Positions 53,201 to 64,000 of a DNA stretch of 64,000 nt are shown here, piece after piece. The notes below the pieces were generated by a model. That model was not told the DNA's origin. It did not search any database and worked only from the letters and a program-made list of their open reading frames with translations. This DNA is from Casuarius casuarius. Its lineage: Eukaryota > Chordata > Aves > Casuariiformes > Casuariidae. The stretch is from NCBI GenBank assembly GCA_003342895.1, contig PTFA01000275.1, positions 310,001-374,000 of the forward strand, in the 5' to 3' direction. The position numbers were made by a program, and so were the translations under genes. How positions within the stretch are numbered: position 1 is the stretch's first letter; each line of letters begins with the position of its first letter.

Positions 53201-55132
53201 CAAAGGTTGCATGATCAGGTTTAAATAATGCATTTTATTGTTTTTTATTCTAAGCGATTTATTGTCTTCCAAATGCAAAGCACTTATTTTCAGTTCAACT
53301 AAAAGTTGTGAATTTGTACATATCTTGCTTGAATGCATATTTTGTCCTTTAATACAGAACAGGTTAAAATATTCTTATTTGTACATGTTTCAACAGATAG
53401 TAACTTTATTTTAAACATATTAGTTATTTACCCCAAACTGACTATTTTTTTCAAGTATCATGTGAGTGTGCTGATTCAGAACACCTTTAAAATAAATTTA
53501 TTTTTCTAAATTACATACATGCCAACCTTGGCACGCAAAGCTTTTTAAGATAGATACAATTTTACATAGATTTTGAGCAGCTGGGGACAAATAATATAGT
53601 ATTCTTTTAACAGAAACTACTCCAGCAAAGTCTTATACATGTTAAGTGGATCATTGCATGAATTCCTAATATTCGCTCAAGAGGGGGCACTAAATAATCC
53701 TTCTATATTATAAAAAACTTTAGAAATTCAAACAGCAAATTGTCTTTGTTCACAATGAACAAAAATATTTTTATGTATACAGTCACCTCCTTGCGATGTT
53801 ATATGTTACATTTACCTGCTCTTTAGAATTTCTTGTAGCAGCTTAATACAGCGTCTTTGGAATTAACATTTATAATGCGGTTACAATGTGTCTGTCAAAA
53901 GCTAGTTTATAAGTCAGCCCAGTAATTAGGTATATTCCCTGAGTTGCCATGTTGATCAAAATCCAAGACACTGAAGTTATGAAGGTGAAGAAACCAAAGT
54001 TCTCTCACTTGCTATTTCAATTTATATAAACTGATCTCACGTCACAGGTATTTTTCACTTGGGTATACATTTCCACTAGCTAAAGCTAGAGTGTTCTAAA
54101 GTGTCTAACCCATTCAGCAGTGGAGTCCCAACAGGCCACTGGAAGCAGGACAGTTAACTTCAACTTGCTTGATAAAATCCATACAGAACAAATGAAAAAT
54201 GCTCAGAAGACTGACCTCTATACTTATTGGGTATCTTATTACAGTCTGATTGATTTTTATTTCTGCAATTTTATTAAGTAGACATAGACTTTTGATGTGT
54301 GATGCATATAGACTTTTGGTGGTTAGTCATCATGCAAATATACTTTTTCTCTTTTCTCCCACTTATTTCCATTAAAAATTAAAACAAACTCATCACTAGA
54401 CCTTAATACATATCGTTTATTTTAAAGTGAACAGAGTTAAAATAACTGAGGCAGGCTGTTTGATTTACTCTCTTTTTCTTCCTGAAGGGTGTTTTTTTCT
54501 TTTAATATTTTTATTATAAATCACATACAACTACATCTTGAAATTATCTTTGTACGTTATACCTAATAATGTCTTTTTTTTAAAAAAATACATAATTTAA
54601 TATGATAAGTGGTTTAAATAATTAATAACTTGGAATAATAGCTATTTTTTTTCTAAATTCAATGAACTATAATAGCAACTGTAAAATTTCATATTGTGCC
54701 TTAAAAAGGCTCATGACAGAATCGATGGGCAAAAATGGCTATGACAACTAAATAACCATAGCAAGTAAACAAATAATAAATTCCAGGCACATGGATGTAT
54801 TAAAATCTTTCTTTAAAGCTGACTCATTATTACCACTTTCAAGTGATTAAATATTAAAACTTCTGAACTTATACTTCAAGAGAGAACTAAGATATCCTTC
54901 TTCATTAATTCATGCTACGGCAGTATAATGCCCTTCTAGAGTTGTGCAAAATCACCAATGTTTGTTTTTAACAATAAGTATATCTGAATACATTTAATCT
55001 GTGAGAAATAAACATCAGTAAGGTCTTTAGTAGGCAACACTCTTTTTGATTAGATAGAATTTTATTGCAATTAAACATAAGTGTTAGCCTCTACTTTATG
55101 TCTTCTTGGAGTTCCATCAAATTTAGATAAGA

Positions 55133-55192
55133 ATATATATACGTGCGTGTGTGTAACAATATATACATATACACACACGCACATATATATAT
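55133..55192. repeat. TG/CA compound microsatellite forming an inverted repeat
   Basis: Left arm 55133-55154 and right arm 55171-55192 are reverse complements at 21 of 22 positions, with a 16-base AT-rich spacer. Each arm joins an AT run to a GT or AC run through a CG-containing junction. The RNA or single strand would form a near-perfect hairpin. Confidence 0.9.
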
Positions 55193-55599
55193 CAGCAATA
55201 TATGCATATGTGTATGTACCTTTATCTTATGATAGGGAGCATAGAGGAGTCTTCAGATATCATTAACTAACATGCCAAAGAGTGCAAGAAATCCATTGGA
55301 TTCCAGAATTCTGATCCTGTAGGTACGAGCTCACTGACTGATTATCATGGTCATAGAAAATGGTACATCTTTGAAAGAGAAAATTTCAAATGGACTAATG
55401 CATCCTCAGAACTGGATGCAACAAGAAACAAAAATCTATCTTCATATAGTTGCATCTAAACTGATTTTTGTTTTGTTTTTGGAGAAGATCAAGACATCTG
55501 TGCATTACAATAAAGAATTTAGCAGACACTCTCAGGATTTCGGCACACAACATATCCTACATCAGCACTGATTCACTGACCATTCAGGCCTTTTATACC

Positions 55600-55890
55600 T
55601 GTTTCCTGCTCTTACAAAGAATTTCCCTGGATGGGATTCAGCTCATAAATATGTTACCTAAATATAGATATCTACATGTAGCCTAGATGTTTGCTAAGTA
55701 TCTAATTCCCCATTTAAGTTCATGGAATTTCAAATAAGATGTCTAAACATTTGTGTCTAGAATCATTTGAGATGCCTAAGACATGCAGGACATTGAACAG
55801 GTCTGAAAGCTATTACAACACCTACAGGTGACTCATATCTCAGAACAGCAGCTAGAGAGCAAGAGATAGTTTAGGGTATTTCAAACTGTG
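55600..55890. repeat. Interspersed repeat relic, 'taggtgtcta' style
   Basis: Built from recurring 'gatgtctaaa', 'tagatatctac', 'gatgcctaag' and 'ttaagttcatggaatttcaa' words. It shares ordered words with the block at 43.7-44.2 kb. An old, non-coding dispersed repeat is the likeliest explanation. Confidence 0.5.
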
Positions 55891-58308
55891 GCAAGAGCTA
55901 TGGAATTTAAATAATAAGTGGGATACAAAGATGAAATTTGAGTTTGTTCCATAGTTAACAATTGTGGTGTAGCAGCATATCAGGTCTGTGGCTGGTGCAC
56001 ACACTGTCACACTTAGTCACTAATTCCCTGGATGATCCAGGAACTCCCTAGACAGTCATCTGCAAAGAAAATGAACCAACTCGAGGCAAGGTGATTGACT
56101 GAACTCCTAGCTGCAAAATATTTCACCATAAAATATTTGATAAATTGTTACAGATGCTCCCCAGATGACAATTTTGTACCTTCACAAAGATTCTCCCCCA
56201 GGCAGCTCCTGTCATGCCTTGGCCAATTGATGGGTGCCATTTTTATGCTGAAACATACAAATATTGCATTGATTAAGACAGAGATTACAGCCATCCTAAA
56301 AACTCACCCAGGTAGTTTCTGCTGCAGAACTGACCAAACTGTGCATAGATAAAACACTTGTGGATAGTCAGCATAAACTGTTCCTGAAGATGCAGAAACG
56401 GTCACAGAGGACAGGCTTTTGCAAATAGTTAGTAAGATTCAGAGAAGTTTTGTAGGTAGTTTAAGATAATCAGTTATGATGTATCATGCAGGTGTTTGGT
56501 CATGCAGGACCACGGTCCATCTGGATATAAGAATCCACTAGAACTACTGCTCAAGGAGTCTTGCCTAATCCAGCTGAAGATGCCGATACAAAGACCCTTG
56601 CAACAAAGACTCCTGTCACCATCCAGACAGCAACTGACAGTTGCTGAAATTCCAACTGAAATTCCCCTCAGTGATCCTGTGTGCTACATGACCCCTATTG
56701 TCTTTGCATTCTCTACCCCAGAAAGGTTTCCTTAGCTGTAGCTCCTCAGATAGTTTCTCTTGGGAGAGGAGAGAAATCTCCCACTCCTCATAACCTCCCA
56801 CTGCTCTGGGGGCTGTGAATCAGCAGCCCACTTTTGCCCAGCCACAAATTTTTAACAAAACCATGCACACTTGGGTATACCCATATGTTTATATGCAAAG
56901 ACACCCATACCTATGTATCTACATATGTGTACACATAGACATATAAAATTGTATTTTGGTTTGTATACCTATAGAAACATATATCCCCTCTCATTTCCAA
57001 TATCCTAGCAAGATACCCTGAGTACTCTTATTTAGGTATATAGTCTCAACTCTAATAGCTGACTTGTTTTCAGTAAAATTACAAAAGTCTCAGACAGTAC
57101 ATCTCTATTTCTGAAGAAAAGGTAGCCAGAGGAACAGTTTCAGCACTGTCTATTTGTCGTCTGACTTCCCAGCTCACATCTGAACTGTTCAAACTGACTC
57201 ACTAGGGTAAATGTGCCATACAAGGTACTAGCCCAAAATAATGGTAATGCAAGTCAACCTATGCCACTTTAGGCTTCAGAGTCAGGCACTGGTCCCTAGT
57301 TTGTTTATTATTTATCATAATAGAGAAAGCCAGACTGTACTGTTCCCTCAGGACTTCAGGCGTATGTCAGACCATAGATATTTTTGGCACAGAAGGCAGC
57401 TATTCAGTAACTGCCAAATCAGCTGCGACTCTGCAATAGGTCTCATGGGAAATGAGCAAAATTCTAAGTAAGCAAGGAAACAAATGCTCCTTGTACAGGT
57501 GAAAGAATATGTTGTTTTTCTCAATCTGTCCAAAACTTCGTGGTGATAGGGTTTCAGCACTGAGGTTTAAATTCAGATACATGTGTACACACATATGTAC
57601 ACATACACATATTTATATTTAATCTACCTCTTGAACTGGTTTTCCTCTCTATTTTCTGTAAACTGATACTACAAGTATTCATGAACAAACTATTAACATG
57701 ATCTGGGGTGGTTTCAGTATTGATCAGTTGATGCTATTTCCAGGGTTGTTTTCCCTTCAGTTTATTAAAAAAAGACTTGCCAAATACAACCTCGGTCTTT
57801 CAGTTTGCGGTGGAACTACACAGGTGACACACTTTGCTCAGCATATGTTCTCCTCTGGACGTTTCAACATTCTGCACATGTTTTTTTTCTGCTTTAGTTG
57901 GTACTATGCATACTTTACTGCTGTCAGCATTTTCTTCTTAATTATGTCTTCTTAGATCAAACACGGACATCTGTGCAGTCTTAAGCATTATGTGAAGAAT
58001 TGTTTCTGGGATAGATTCCCGTATGCATGGCTTAAAACTGAGAGCTATTATACTAATAGTGATCTACACTAGAGGAATTTTGATCATCCCTCACTGCAGT
58101 TATAAATTCTGTAAATGTTGGAGATAAAATGGATATTATACAAAGATTTGAAAGACAACAGCTGTGGACAAGCTGTACAGCTGGCACATTTTAACTCTTG
58201 TCATAGCTATACAATGCAACTGACAAGTGTATTTCATTTCCAGCTTTATTGCTTTTCTTAAAAGTGCACTTCCACACTGCAAGTAAGTTTTCAGTCTTTT
58301 GGATAATC
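55890..58308. other. Non-coding DNA with TA/TG-rich patches
   Basis: Short frames only (56095-56352, 56496-56735, 57698-57955), none recognised. TA/TG/CA-rich patches lie at about 56870-57000 and 57575-57620. Parts near 56.0-56.8 kb have repeat-like composition but no match I can name. Confidence 0.45.
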
Positions 58309-58449
58309 AAAAGAGAGAGAGAGAGAGAAAGAAAGAGAAAGAGAGAGAGAAGGAAGGAAGGAAAGGAGGGAGGGGAAGGAAAGAAAGAAAAGAAATAGAA
58401 ATGGACGGAGGGATGGAAGGAAGGTAGGGAGGAAGAAAGAGAAGGAGGA
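58309..58449. repeat. Long polypurine (GA/GGAA) tract
   Basis: The plus strand is uninterrupted purine for 87 bases (58309-58395) and nearly so to 58449, with only isolated T and C. It grades from GA units through GAAA to GGAA and GGGA units, so several slippage phases are present. Long homopurine runs can adopt triplex (H-DNA) structures and stall polymerases; this is a known property of such sequences and is not shown here. Confidence 0.95.
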
Positions 58450-59860
58450 TCTTTATATAAGAAGGAAGAGGAAGAACTGAGATATGGAGTAAAGATTTTT
58501 GCTAATTTATTTGTTGACCTCTGAAACAGTGAGGGATTGATCTTCTGTGGTATTCAAAGTTCTTTTAGTCTATAATAAATGAACACAATCTTCTTGTAGT
58601 ATGACACTCTGGACCAGAGAACAGAAGTAACCTTTTCAAAGTAACTTTTGCATGGACTTTGAGGAAAAGTAGGAAAAAGTAATTACGATTATTGACACAG
58701 GGGACTATTTCTCCCAAAGATGATTCCTCTAATGAAAAGTGACTCTAATTCTATTTCTTTAGTGACAATATAAAACTGGTAATGCCTACAAATATTTTCA
58801 AATGCACTCACACCCACAGGTGAAAAATATTAGTTAAGCACAAGCCATTTGGGGGTGAAGCAGCTAATCAGTCATATTTTTTGAATGTGCATTCTAGTTC
58901 AGAGACTGACAAAATTGTACTATTTCATCAAAATATATTATGAAAGTAAACTGAAATATCTACCTGTACACAATTTGTTTTCTCATATAGCATAGACACA
59001 ACTATCTTAGCAAGCACTTTGTACATACAGAAAGTAATATTAACTTTGCAAATAGCAGCCAAAATACTATATATATCTCAGATCTGTGGATTTCTTCATT
59101 TAAGGAGTATTACTTAGGAAGCAGAAAAGAGCATGTGATGGGAGAAGAAACATTGGTTATATAACACTGAACATGAGGAACATGGAAACAAACGAGCTTA
59201 TTTTAAAAGTGGAATTGCAGTCAGAATGGTTTTCAATGAAAAATTGAGAGTCCAAAATGAAACTTTTCAGGGAAAAGGGCTTATTCGAATTCGTTGTCAT
59301 ACCTGTGTGGAAAATAAATAAATAAATAAATTGCCAGTGTTCAGTGCTCCTAGAATAAAATAAACAATCAGATTTTTAAGTCTGACATTAGGTTTTTTTT
59401 CTAGCCTTTAATTAGAGCTTTAAAATGTTCTTTAATTATTCTCAAGAGCTTTAAAAATATGAAGAATCAAGTACCTATCCAGACAAAATGTCATAACTGG
59501 TTCAAAGACCTTATAGAATATGCAAGATTAGCAATTTAATTTTTCTACCCAACTTAGGACAGATAAAATTAAAATCTTTAAAATTTTTGTACAAAAAATC
59601 CTGGAAAGATATTCATCTAGCACACATATACAGCAAAGTACGTAGCTGGAAATAAGATATTTAATTTGTTAATTTAAGCAATGGTTTACTTAGCAAACAT
59701 ATAAACACAATTTATTTTAAATGGTTTATATTAGTTACGTTAATTTTTAATGTGCAGAAACATTTGGGAAGAAAAAAATCATTATGATTATCAAAAAGTT
59801 TATTTCAATTAAAGCAAACTTCATTAAACAGAGATGTATTGCTTATGATCAGAAATAGGC
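58450..59860. other. AT-rich non-coding DNA
   Basis: Contains an (AAAT)n microsatellite at 59311-59331. No gene or transposon recognised. Confidence 0.55.
59311..59331. repeat. (AAAT)n microsatellite
   Basis: Five tandem AAAT units, read directly. Confidence 0.9.
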
Positions 59861-60380
59861 TTCAGCCCTAGATTCCATGCATGTACAATTAGGTGTCTGA
59901 AGTTGGGAGTTTGTCTGTGTACTGGGTGTTGAAAGTTCCCACTACAGTCAAGGAAATCTAGAGGGCTCTTCAGCTTACCCTCAGAAATATCCAACTGTGT
60001 TTGGTCAGCTGGAAAATTCTCTAGACCCCATTGAATGTATCAACATATCTTCACTGGTCGTAATGGGAACTTAGACATCTAGCTTACCTCTAAATAACTA
60101 TGGTGGAAATCAATTGCCTATGCATGGCATGTTGAAAGTATACATTTTTAAGAGACCTTTTTGTACCCCTCCTAGATGCCAGCTGCCGCTCCAGGAAGAT
60201 GCAGATTTCCCACAAATTCTGCGTCGCATCTGCCAGTTCTGCAAAGAAGTCTCAGATGCCCTGGATACCTAAAGCAGTCATCTGGGAGCTAGTCTGGATA
60301 TCTTGCAGAGCCTGAAATAGGGCTACAGGTAATTGAACCAAGCCTTAAGTGATTTAGTCCGTGCAGCCCTCAGAAATTAT
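59860..60380. repeat. Interspersed repeat relic, 'taggtgtcta' style
   Basis: Carries 'ttaggtgtctgaagttggga', 'gaacttagacatctagctta' and 'atgccctggatacctaaagc', the vocabulary of the blocks at 34.4, 43.7 and 55.6 kb. It is the longest of these blocks and has an even base composition. It contains no open frame worth noting. Confidence 0.45.
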
Positions 60381-61589
60381 AGAACTAGTAAATATCATCC
60401 TCTCGCCACATTGCACAGACTTCATGTTCCTGTTAAAATTTCTCTGTTCTCCACTGATAAACTTCAGCTATATCTATACTGTTAAAGTCATTTACTTCAG
60501 GAAAACAAATCTGGTCCTCAATTTGAGAGGAGCCAATTAGTTTGTATTCACATTAACTAGGTCTGTACCTATCTAGATTGGACTAGCTGCATTTGTACTG
60601 TACGCCACACAGAGCAGATATTCCCCAGGCTCTTCGTGTTACTCCTGTGGACCTCACACAGTTTGTATGTTTTTCTTTTTTCACTCTGAGTGAATAAAAT
60701 GAGACATGTCACAGCCCTCTTAGTGGTGGTTTTTATGACATAGTACTGAAAGAAAATGTTGCAGGCCATGAGATTTAAGGGATGGAAACCAAGCCCAATG
60801 ATATAATATTATAGTACTGCCTCAGATGGAGGGAGCCAAACCTGGCATAGTGTTTCCCGTACTGTTTACATGTTACTGAAATGAACAATATCCCCAATCA
60901 TGTATGGTTTCCTATCTATTGAAATATGTGAGGATAACAGATAACTGTGGGAGTCAGAAAACACTCAGTAGAGAAAATAATAGGGTAAAATCACAAATAT
61001 TTCAAATGTTAATGAAATAAGAGGAAGATGGAGAGAAATATCCAGAAAATATGGCAGGAAACAGTCTGTTCAATAAGTTCTTGAAAGATGTTGATATTTA
61101 CTTTAGGAGGATGCAAACATAACTGACTAGAATTGTATGATATTACTGTCTAGAAAACAGTTTTGGTGAACAGCTTCATAAAATAATAGAACTTGTGATC
61201 CTGAGAAAAGGAGTTTTTGCAGCAGCAGAATATGACACACATGCACACGCACTCACAAACCCCGGCTCCATCCAGCTCAGAGAACTGGCAGAAAAGATGT
61301 TCTGGCACAGATGTCTGGAGCGTAAAGTAACTGAGGGCAGATGGCAGTCTCTTTCTGAAAGAGATAACATGAAAATCCATAATAGGACACTATACAGATT
61401 TGTATGTAAAAGAATAAAGTATAGTAAGGAGGAAAAGTGTTTTTTAAGGAACTAACTAACTAAATATTATCAAATATGAAAGAAGGCTGTTTCTAGGCAG
61501 GTAAGAAACAGCATAGCATATCTACAGCAAAAACTGGTAGACTAAGGCACAAAAGTCAGAGTAACATAAAGGCTCCATTAATTGTGGAA
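60380..61589. other. AT-rich non-coding DNA
   Basis: No gene recognised. The last part, from about 61490, may hold unreadable upstream remains of the CR1 relic that follows. Confidence 0.4.
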
Positions 61590-62130
61590 AACACTGAAGC
61601 GCTGAATGTATTGCTTTCATGAGAACTGTAGCTGATACTAGTAGAAACTTGGTAAGGTTAATATTAACTTAGGAATTAAAAGCACAAGCTGAAATATGGA
61701 AAGAGTTGATTAAAGAGTGTATGACTGTGCTACATGTATGTAAGTGAATAGGGTCTGATGAAGTCTACCTTACAGCATTTTTAAAAGTCTTTACCTCTGA
61801 AATGACAGTAATTATTTTCAAGAACACAAACACAGTATCTTTCTTTAAAAAAGTAGATGCAAAGAATTATAACTAGCCAAATTTTTGTAGTCCAAGAAAT
61901 ATTTAAACAAAATATTAAGCAGTGAGTTTATAATGACTGAGGATATATTGAGGATATTAGAGTTATAAGAAACAAGCAACATTAATTTCTCATTCATAAA
62001 TTGTACCAAAACAATAATGTCTCTTCTCTTTGATAAGCAGACAGTATTATCTATCTTGACTTTATTAAAGCTTTTGATGCAATCACTCATACTATTCCCA
62101 TTCACAATTTTTTTTCCAATTAATAGCAAT
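61590..62130 (+). pseudogene. Decayed CR1-like LINE ORF2 (reverse transcriptase) fragment
   Basis: This is the clearest protein relic in the window. In one plus frame from 61742 it reads IGSDEVYLTAFLK (family MGPDEMHPRVLREL), then NTVSFFKKVDAKNYN (family VPIFKKGDxxDPxNYRP), then a stop. After a one-base shift, the frame from 61887 reads VVQEIFKQNI, YIEDIRVIRNKQH (family MEDNxVIRNSQHGF) and, at 62040-62099, DSIIYLDFIKAFDAITHTIP, which is the RT palm segment of the form YLDFSKAFDTVSHNIL with its catalytic Asp. Five or more in-frame stops, the frameshift and a deletion of about 14 codons between the first two blocks make it a dead copy. Weaker similarity (EALNVLLS for EVLNAFFAS) starts about 61590. 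Motif order is collinear with CR1-clade ORF2. Confidence 0.8.
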
Positions 62131-62949
62131 TAGAAATAATATGTTGTTTTAAAATAATTCATTAGAGTTGAATTTAACAAACATGTCTCTCCTCCTCCCC
62201 AAAGATTAGGTATTGCAAAATATTAAGCTTTTAATTACACTTTTCATTTCAGGAAGACAAAATTATGTTTTTAAATTTTCATTAAAACATCATTGTTTGT
62301 TTTAAACACTGAGCAGGAATATTTTTGCCATTAAAAAAAAAATGCAAATAATAGATTTCATATATTCTGCAGTACTGATGTTTAAATTTCTTGCAAAGCA
62401 GATGGGAAAAATACTCTCTGCTTGAAATGAACCAATTCTAAAAAATGGTATAGTTACTGTCACTCCAGGAGACCCAAATAAGTGTCAAGTACTTGGGACT
62501 GTCATTTCACTAAGAACTAAAGTATTGCTTCTCTATTGAGGAGGAGGAAATAAAAGGGACTGTTCAAAATTGTTGAACATGACAGCTGCCAAACCAAAAT
62601 ACTAACAAATACAAATGTGCCTGTAGGCCTGTACACGTGAAGAGATGCTTGAGAGAAGTAATATTGCTTCCTGAAGCAAAATAATTGCACCAGTAAGATG
62701 AGGCACCCGCGGAGCACGAGGCATGAATGGTACCATTCACTTAGATGAGGGAGAATGAGGAACATAAGGTAGAAAAAGTTGAGGAAATTTAGGGAAAAAA
62801 AAAGAAAAAAGGAAAAAGAATTATACCTAAAAAGTAATAGGTGGGAAAAAATATTTATAGAGCAAGTTTTTTGAAAGTAACCTGAAAGCTCATCAACTAT
62901 CTCAACACACTCAAAATTATGCTATTATTGCAAAGAAAGAGAAATATCA

Positions 62950-63000
62950 TTCTGGAAAACATTATTGTATTAGATTAGTTCTGGAAAACATTATTGTATT
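62950..63000. repeat. Exact 22-base direct repeat
   Basis: Copies at 62950-62971 and 62979-63000 are identical and separated by 7 bases ('agattag'), giving a 29-base period. This is probably a recent local tandem duplication, since no divergence has accumulated. Confidence 0.95.
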
Positions 63001-63264
63001 GTATAGAGTATTGTCTGAAATACAAGGGAGATGATAGGGCTCGTTGCTCGAATGCTGAGGTCAGTTTTTTGGCTTCTCTCCTCTGGAGATTAAGGTACAC
63101 TGAAGAGCAATATCCGTACTTCATTATGCCTTCATGGCTTTTGCAGACAGTCTTAAACACATGCTGCTTGTTTTCCAAACTGGCATGGGGTCATCCAGCT
63201 CCAGTCTAAAACCTCTGTTACCATGTTGGATTGAGCTAATTAGCCCAGATTCTCAACCGTATTA

Positions 63265-63323
63265 CCAAGCTGGCAGCAAAAGAGGTTTTTGAATCGAAGC
63301 TGGATCACATCAAGCCAGCTTGG
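63265..63323. repeat. 10-base inverted repeat
   Basis: 'ccaagctggc' at 63265-63274 and its exact reverse complement at 63314-63323, with a 39-base spacer, in a locally GC-richer patch. A pair this short can arise by chance. Confidence 0.6.
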
Positions 63324-64000
63324 ACAGGCAGAGCACTCTTGGGTCTGCTTGCAAGAGGCCACACAGATATGTTCCTAGGGTGACAAATGGAAAGAAAATG
63401 CTTCAATTTATTGTCCATGGAATGACAACAACCTTGTCTTTCAAAATAGTTTCATCAGATGAAGAAAAGCAAAAAGTATTTTCATTAAAAACTAGTACAA
63501 TTATTTACAAAAATATTATTGCAAGGTTCCTTCTTTTCTAGTTATTATTCCTTCTGAAGGCATTCAAATGTGATTCACTAATCAGTCCCGAGTAGCATTC
63601 TTTAATATTTGTTCTATCTGTGTAAAAGCCATCAGTTAATTTTAACAAGATAGTAGCCGCTACAAGAAAATCAAAGGACAAGATAGCTTTCTTCATTTCC
63701 TGAAAACAACAGGTGCTAACCATTTCAAGTTCTTGACTTTTCACTCACATTCAGCCACAGATATGTTTTGATCTCCAGTTTTTTCTTTGACAAATATTGA
63801 TTTTTTTCTTTCATTTCTGTCTACATCAGTCAATAAAGAATGCTTAGATTACCTCCAGATACTGCATTATACACAAGCCTTTACTTCAGCTGGCTCACAA
63901 TTCACAGTTCTTTATCGCAAAACACCACCTGCTATTGTAACTTAGCAAAGATTGTTTTTTTCTGTTTGGTTCAAAACAGCAATAGCAGGCCGTTCACTTG

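Larger units (their letters stand above)
46880..55600. other. Long AT-rich non-coding stretch
   Basis: About 8.7 kb with no supportable gene; the longest frame is 75 codons. It holds TG-rich patches (47214-47249), a GA run (52218-52230) and the TG/CA hairpin at 55133-55192. The segment from 52560 to 52900 has a Sox-like ACAAAGG word and an octamer-like ATTTGCAAATTAAT word, noted as a possible regulatory element only. Confidence 0.5.
62131..64000. other. AT-rich non-coding DNA to the window end
   Basis: No continuation of the RT past 62130 could be read. Contains a 22-base exact direct repeat (62950-63000), an inverted repeat near 63265-63323 and A-rich patches near 62790-62820. Frames at 62994-63209 and 63320-63541 are unrecognised. 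Confidence 0.5.

Noticed and set aside
1..64000. CRISPR arrays, operons, rRNA or tRNA genes, telomeric repeats
   Set aside because: None seen. Composition, microsatellites and LINE relics mark this as vertebrate nuclear DNA, so prokaryotic systems are not expected.

Overview
The window looks like intergenic or intronic DNA from an amniote, most likely a bird, and no intact gene can be supported. Four things point that way. It is AT-rich throughout. Every reading frame is short: the longest open stretches are about 100-145 codons, of low-complexity or unrecognised composition. Interspersed repeats recognisable by eye are few. The transposon relics that can be identified are CR1-type LINE reverse transcriptases, the typical LINE clade of birds and other reptiles. 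There are no bacterial-type genes, operons, ribosome binding sites, CRISPR arrays or rRNA/tRNA genes.

Layout. 1-19.8 kb is AT-rich unique-looking DNA with microsatellites, a homopolymer beside an N (2044-2062) and a 35-base gap (6904-6938). 19.8-20.6 kb is a compositionally richer island with no recognised product. 20.6-34.4 kb is mostly featureless, with long poly-T and poly-A tracts near 23.0 and 24.0 kb. From 34.4 kb repeat relics become denser: scattered copies of a 'taggtgtcta'-style repeat (about 34.4, 43.7, 55.6 and 59.9 kb, perhaps 21.4 kb), two inverted copies of one GC-rich repeat (35.96-36.18 and 46.65-46.88 kb), a 1.3-kb GC-rich and TG-rich block (39.99-41.27 kb), and three decayed CR1-like reverse-transcriptase fragments (42.05-42.31 kb minus; 46.26-46.35 kb plus; 61.59-62.13 kb plus). 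58.31-58.45 kb is a long polypurine tract.

Nothing here works as a gene system. What is worth a second look is the transposon archaeology, the inverted GC-rich repeat pair, the polypurine tract, a microsatellite hairpin at 55.13-55.19 kb, and AT-rich segments dense in homeodomain-like words that could be conserved non-coding elements. Conservation cannot be judged from one sequence, so that last idea is inference only. I did not find evidence of a new biological system.
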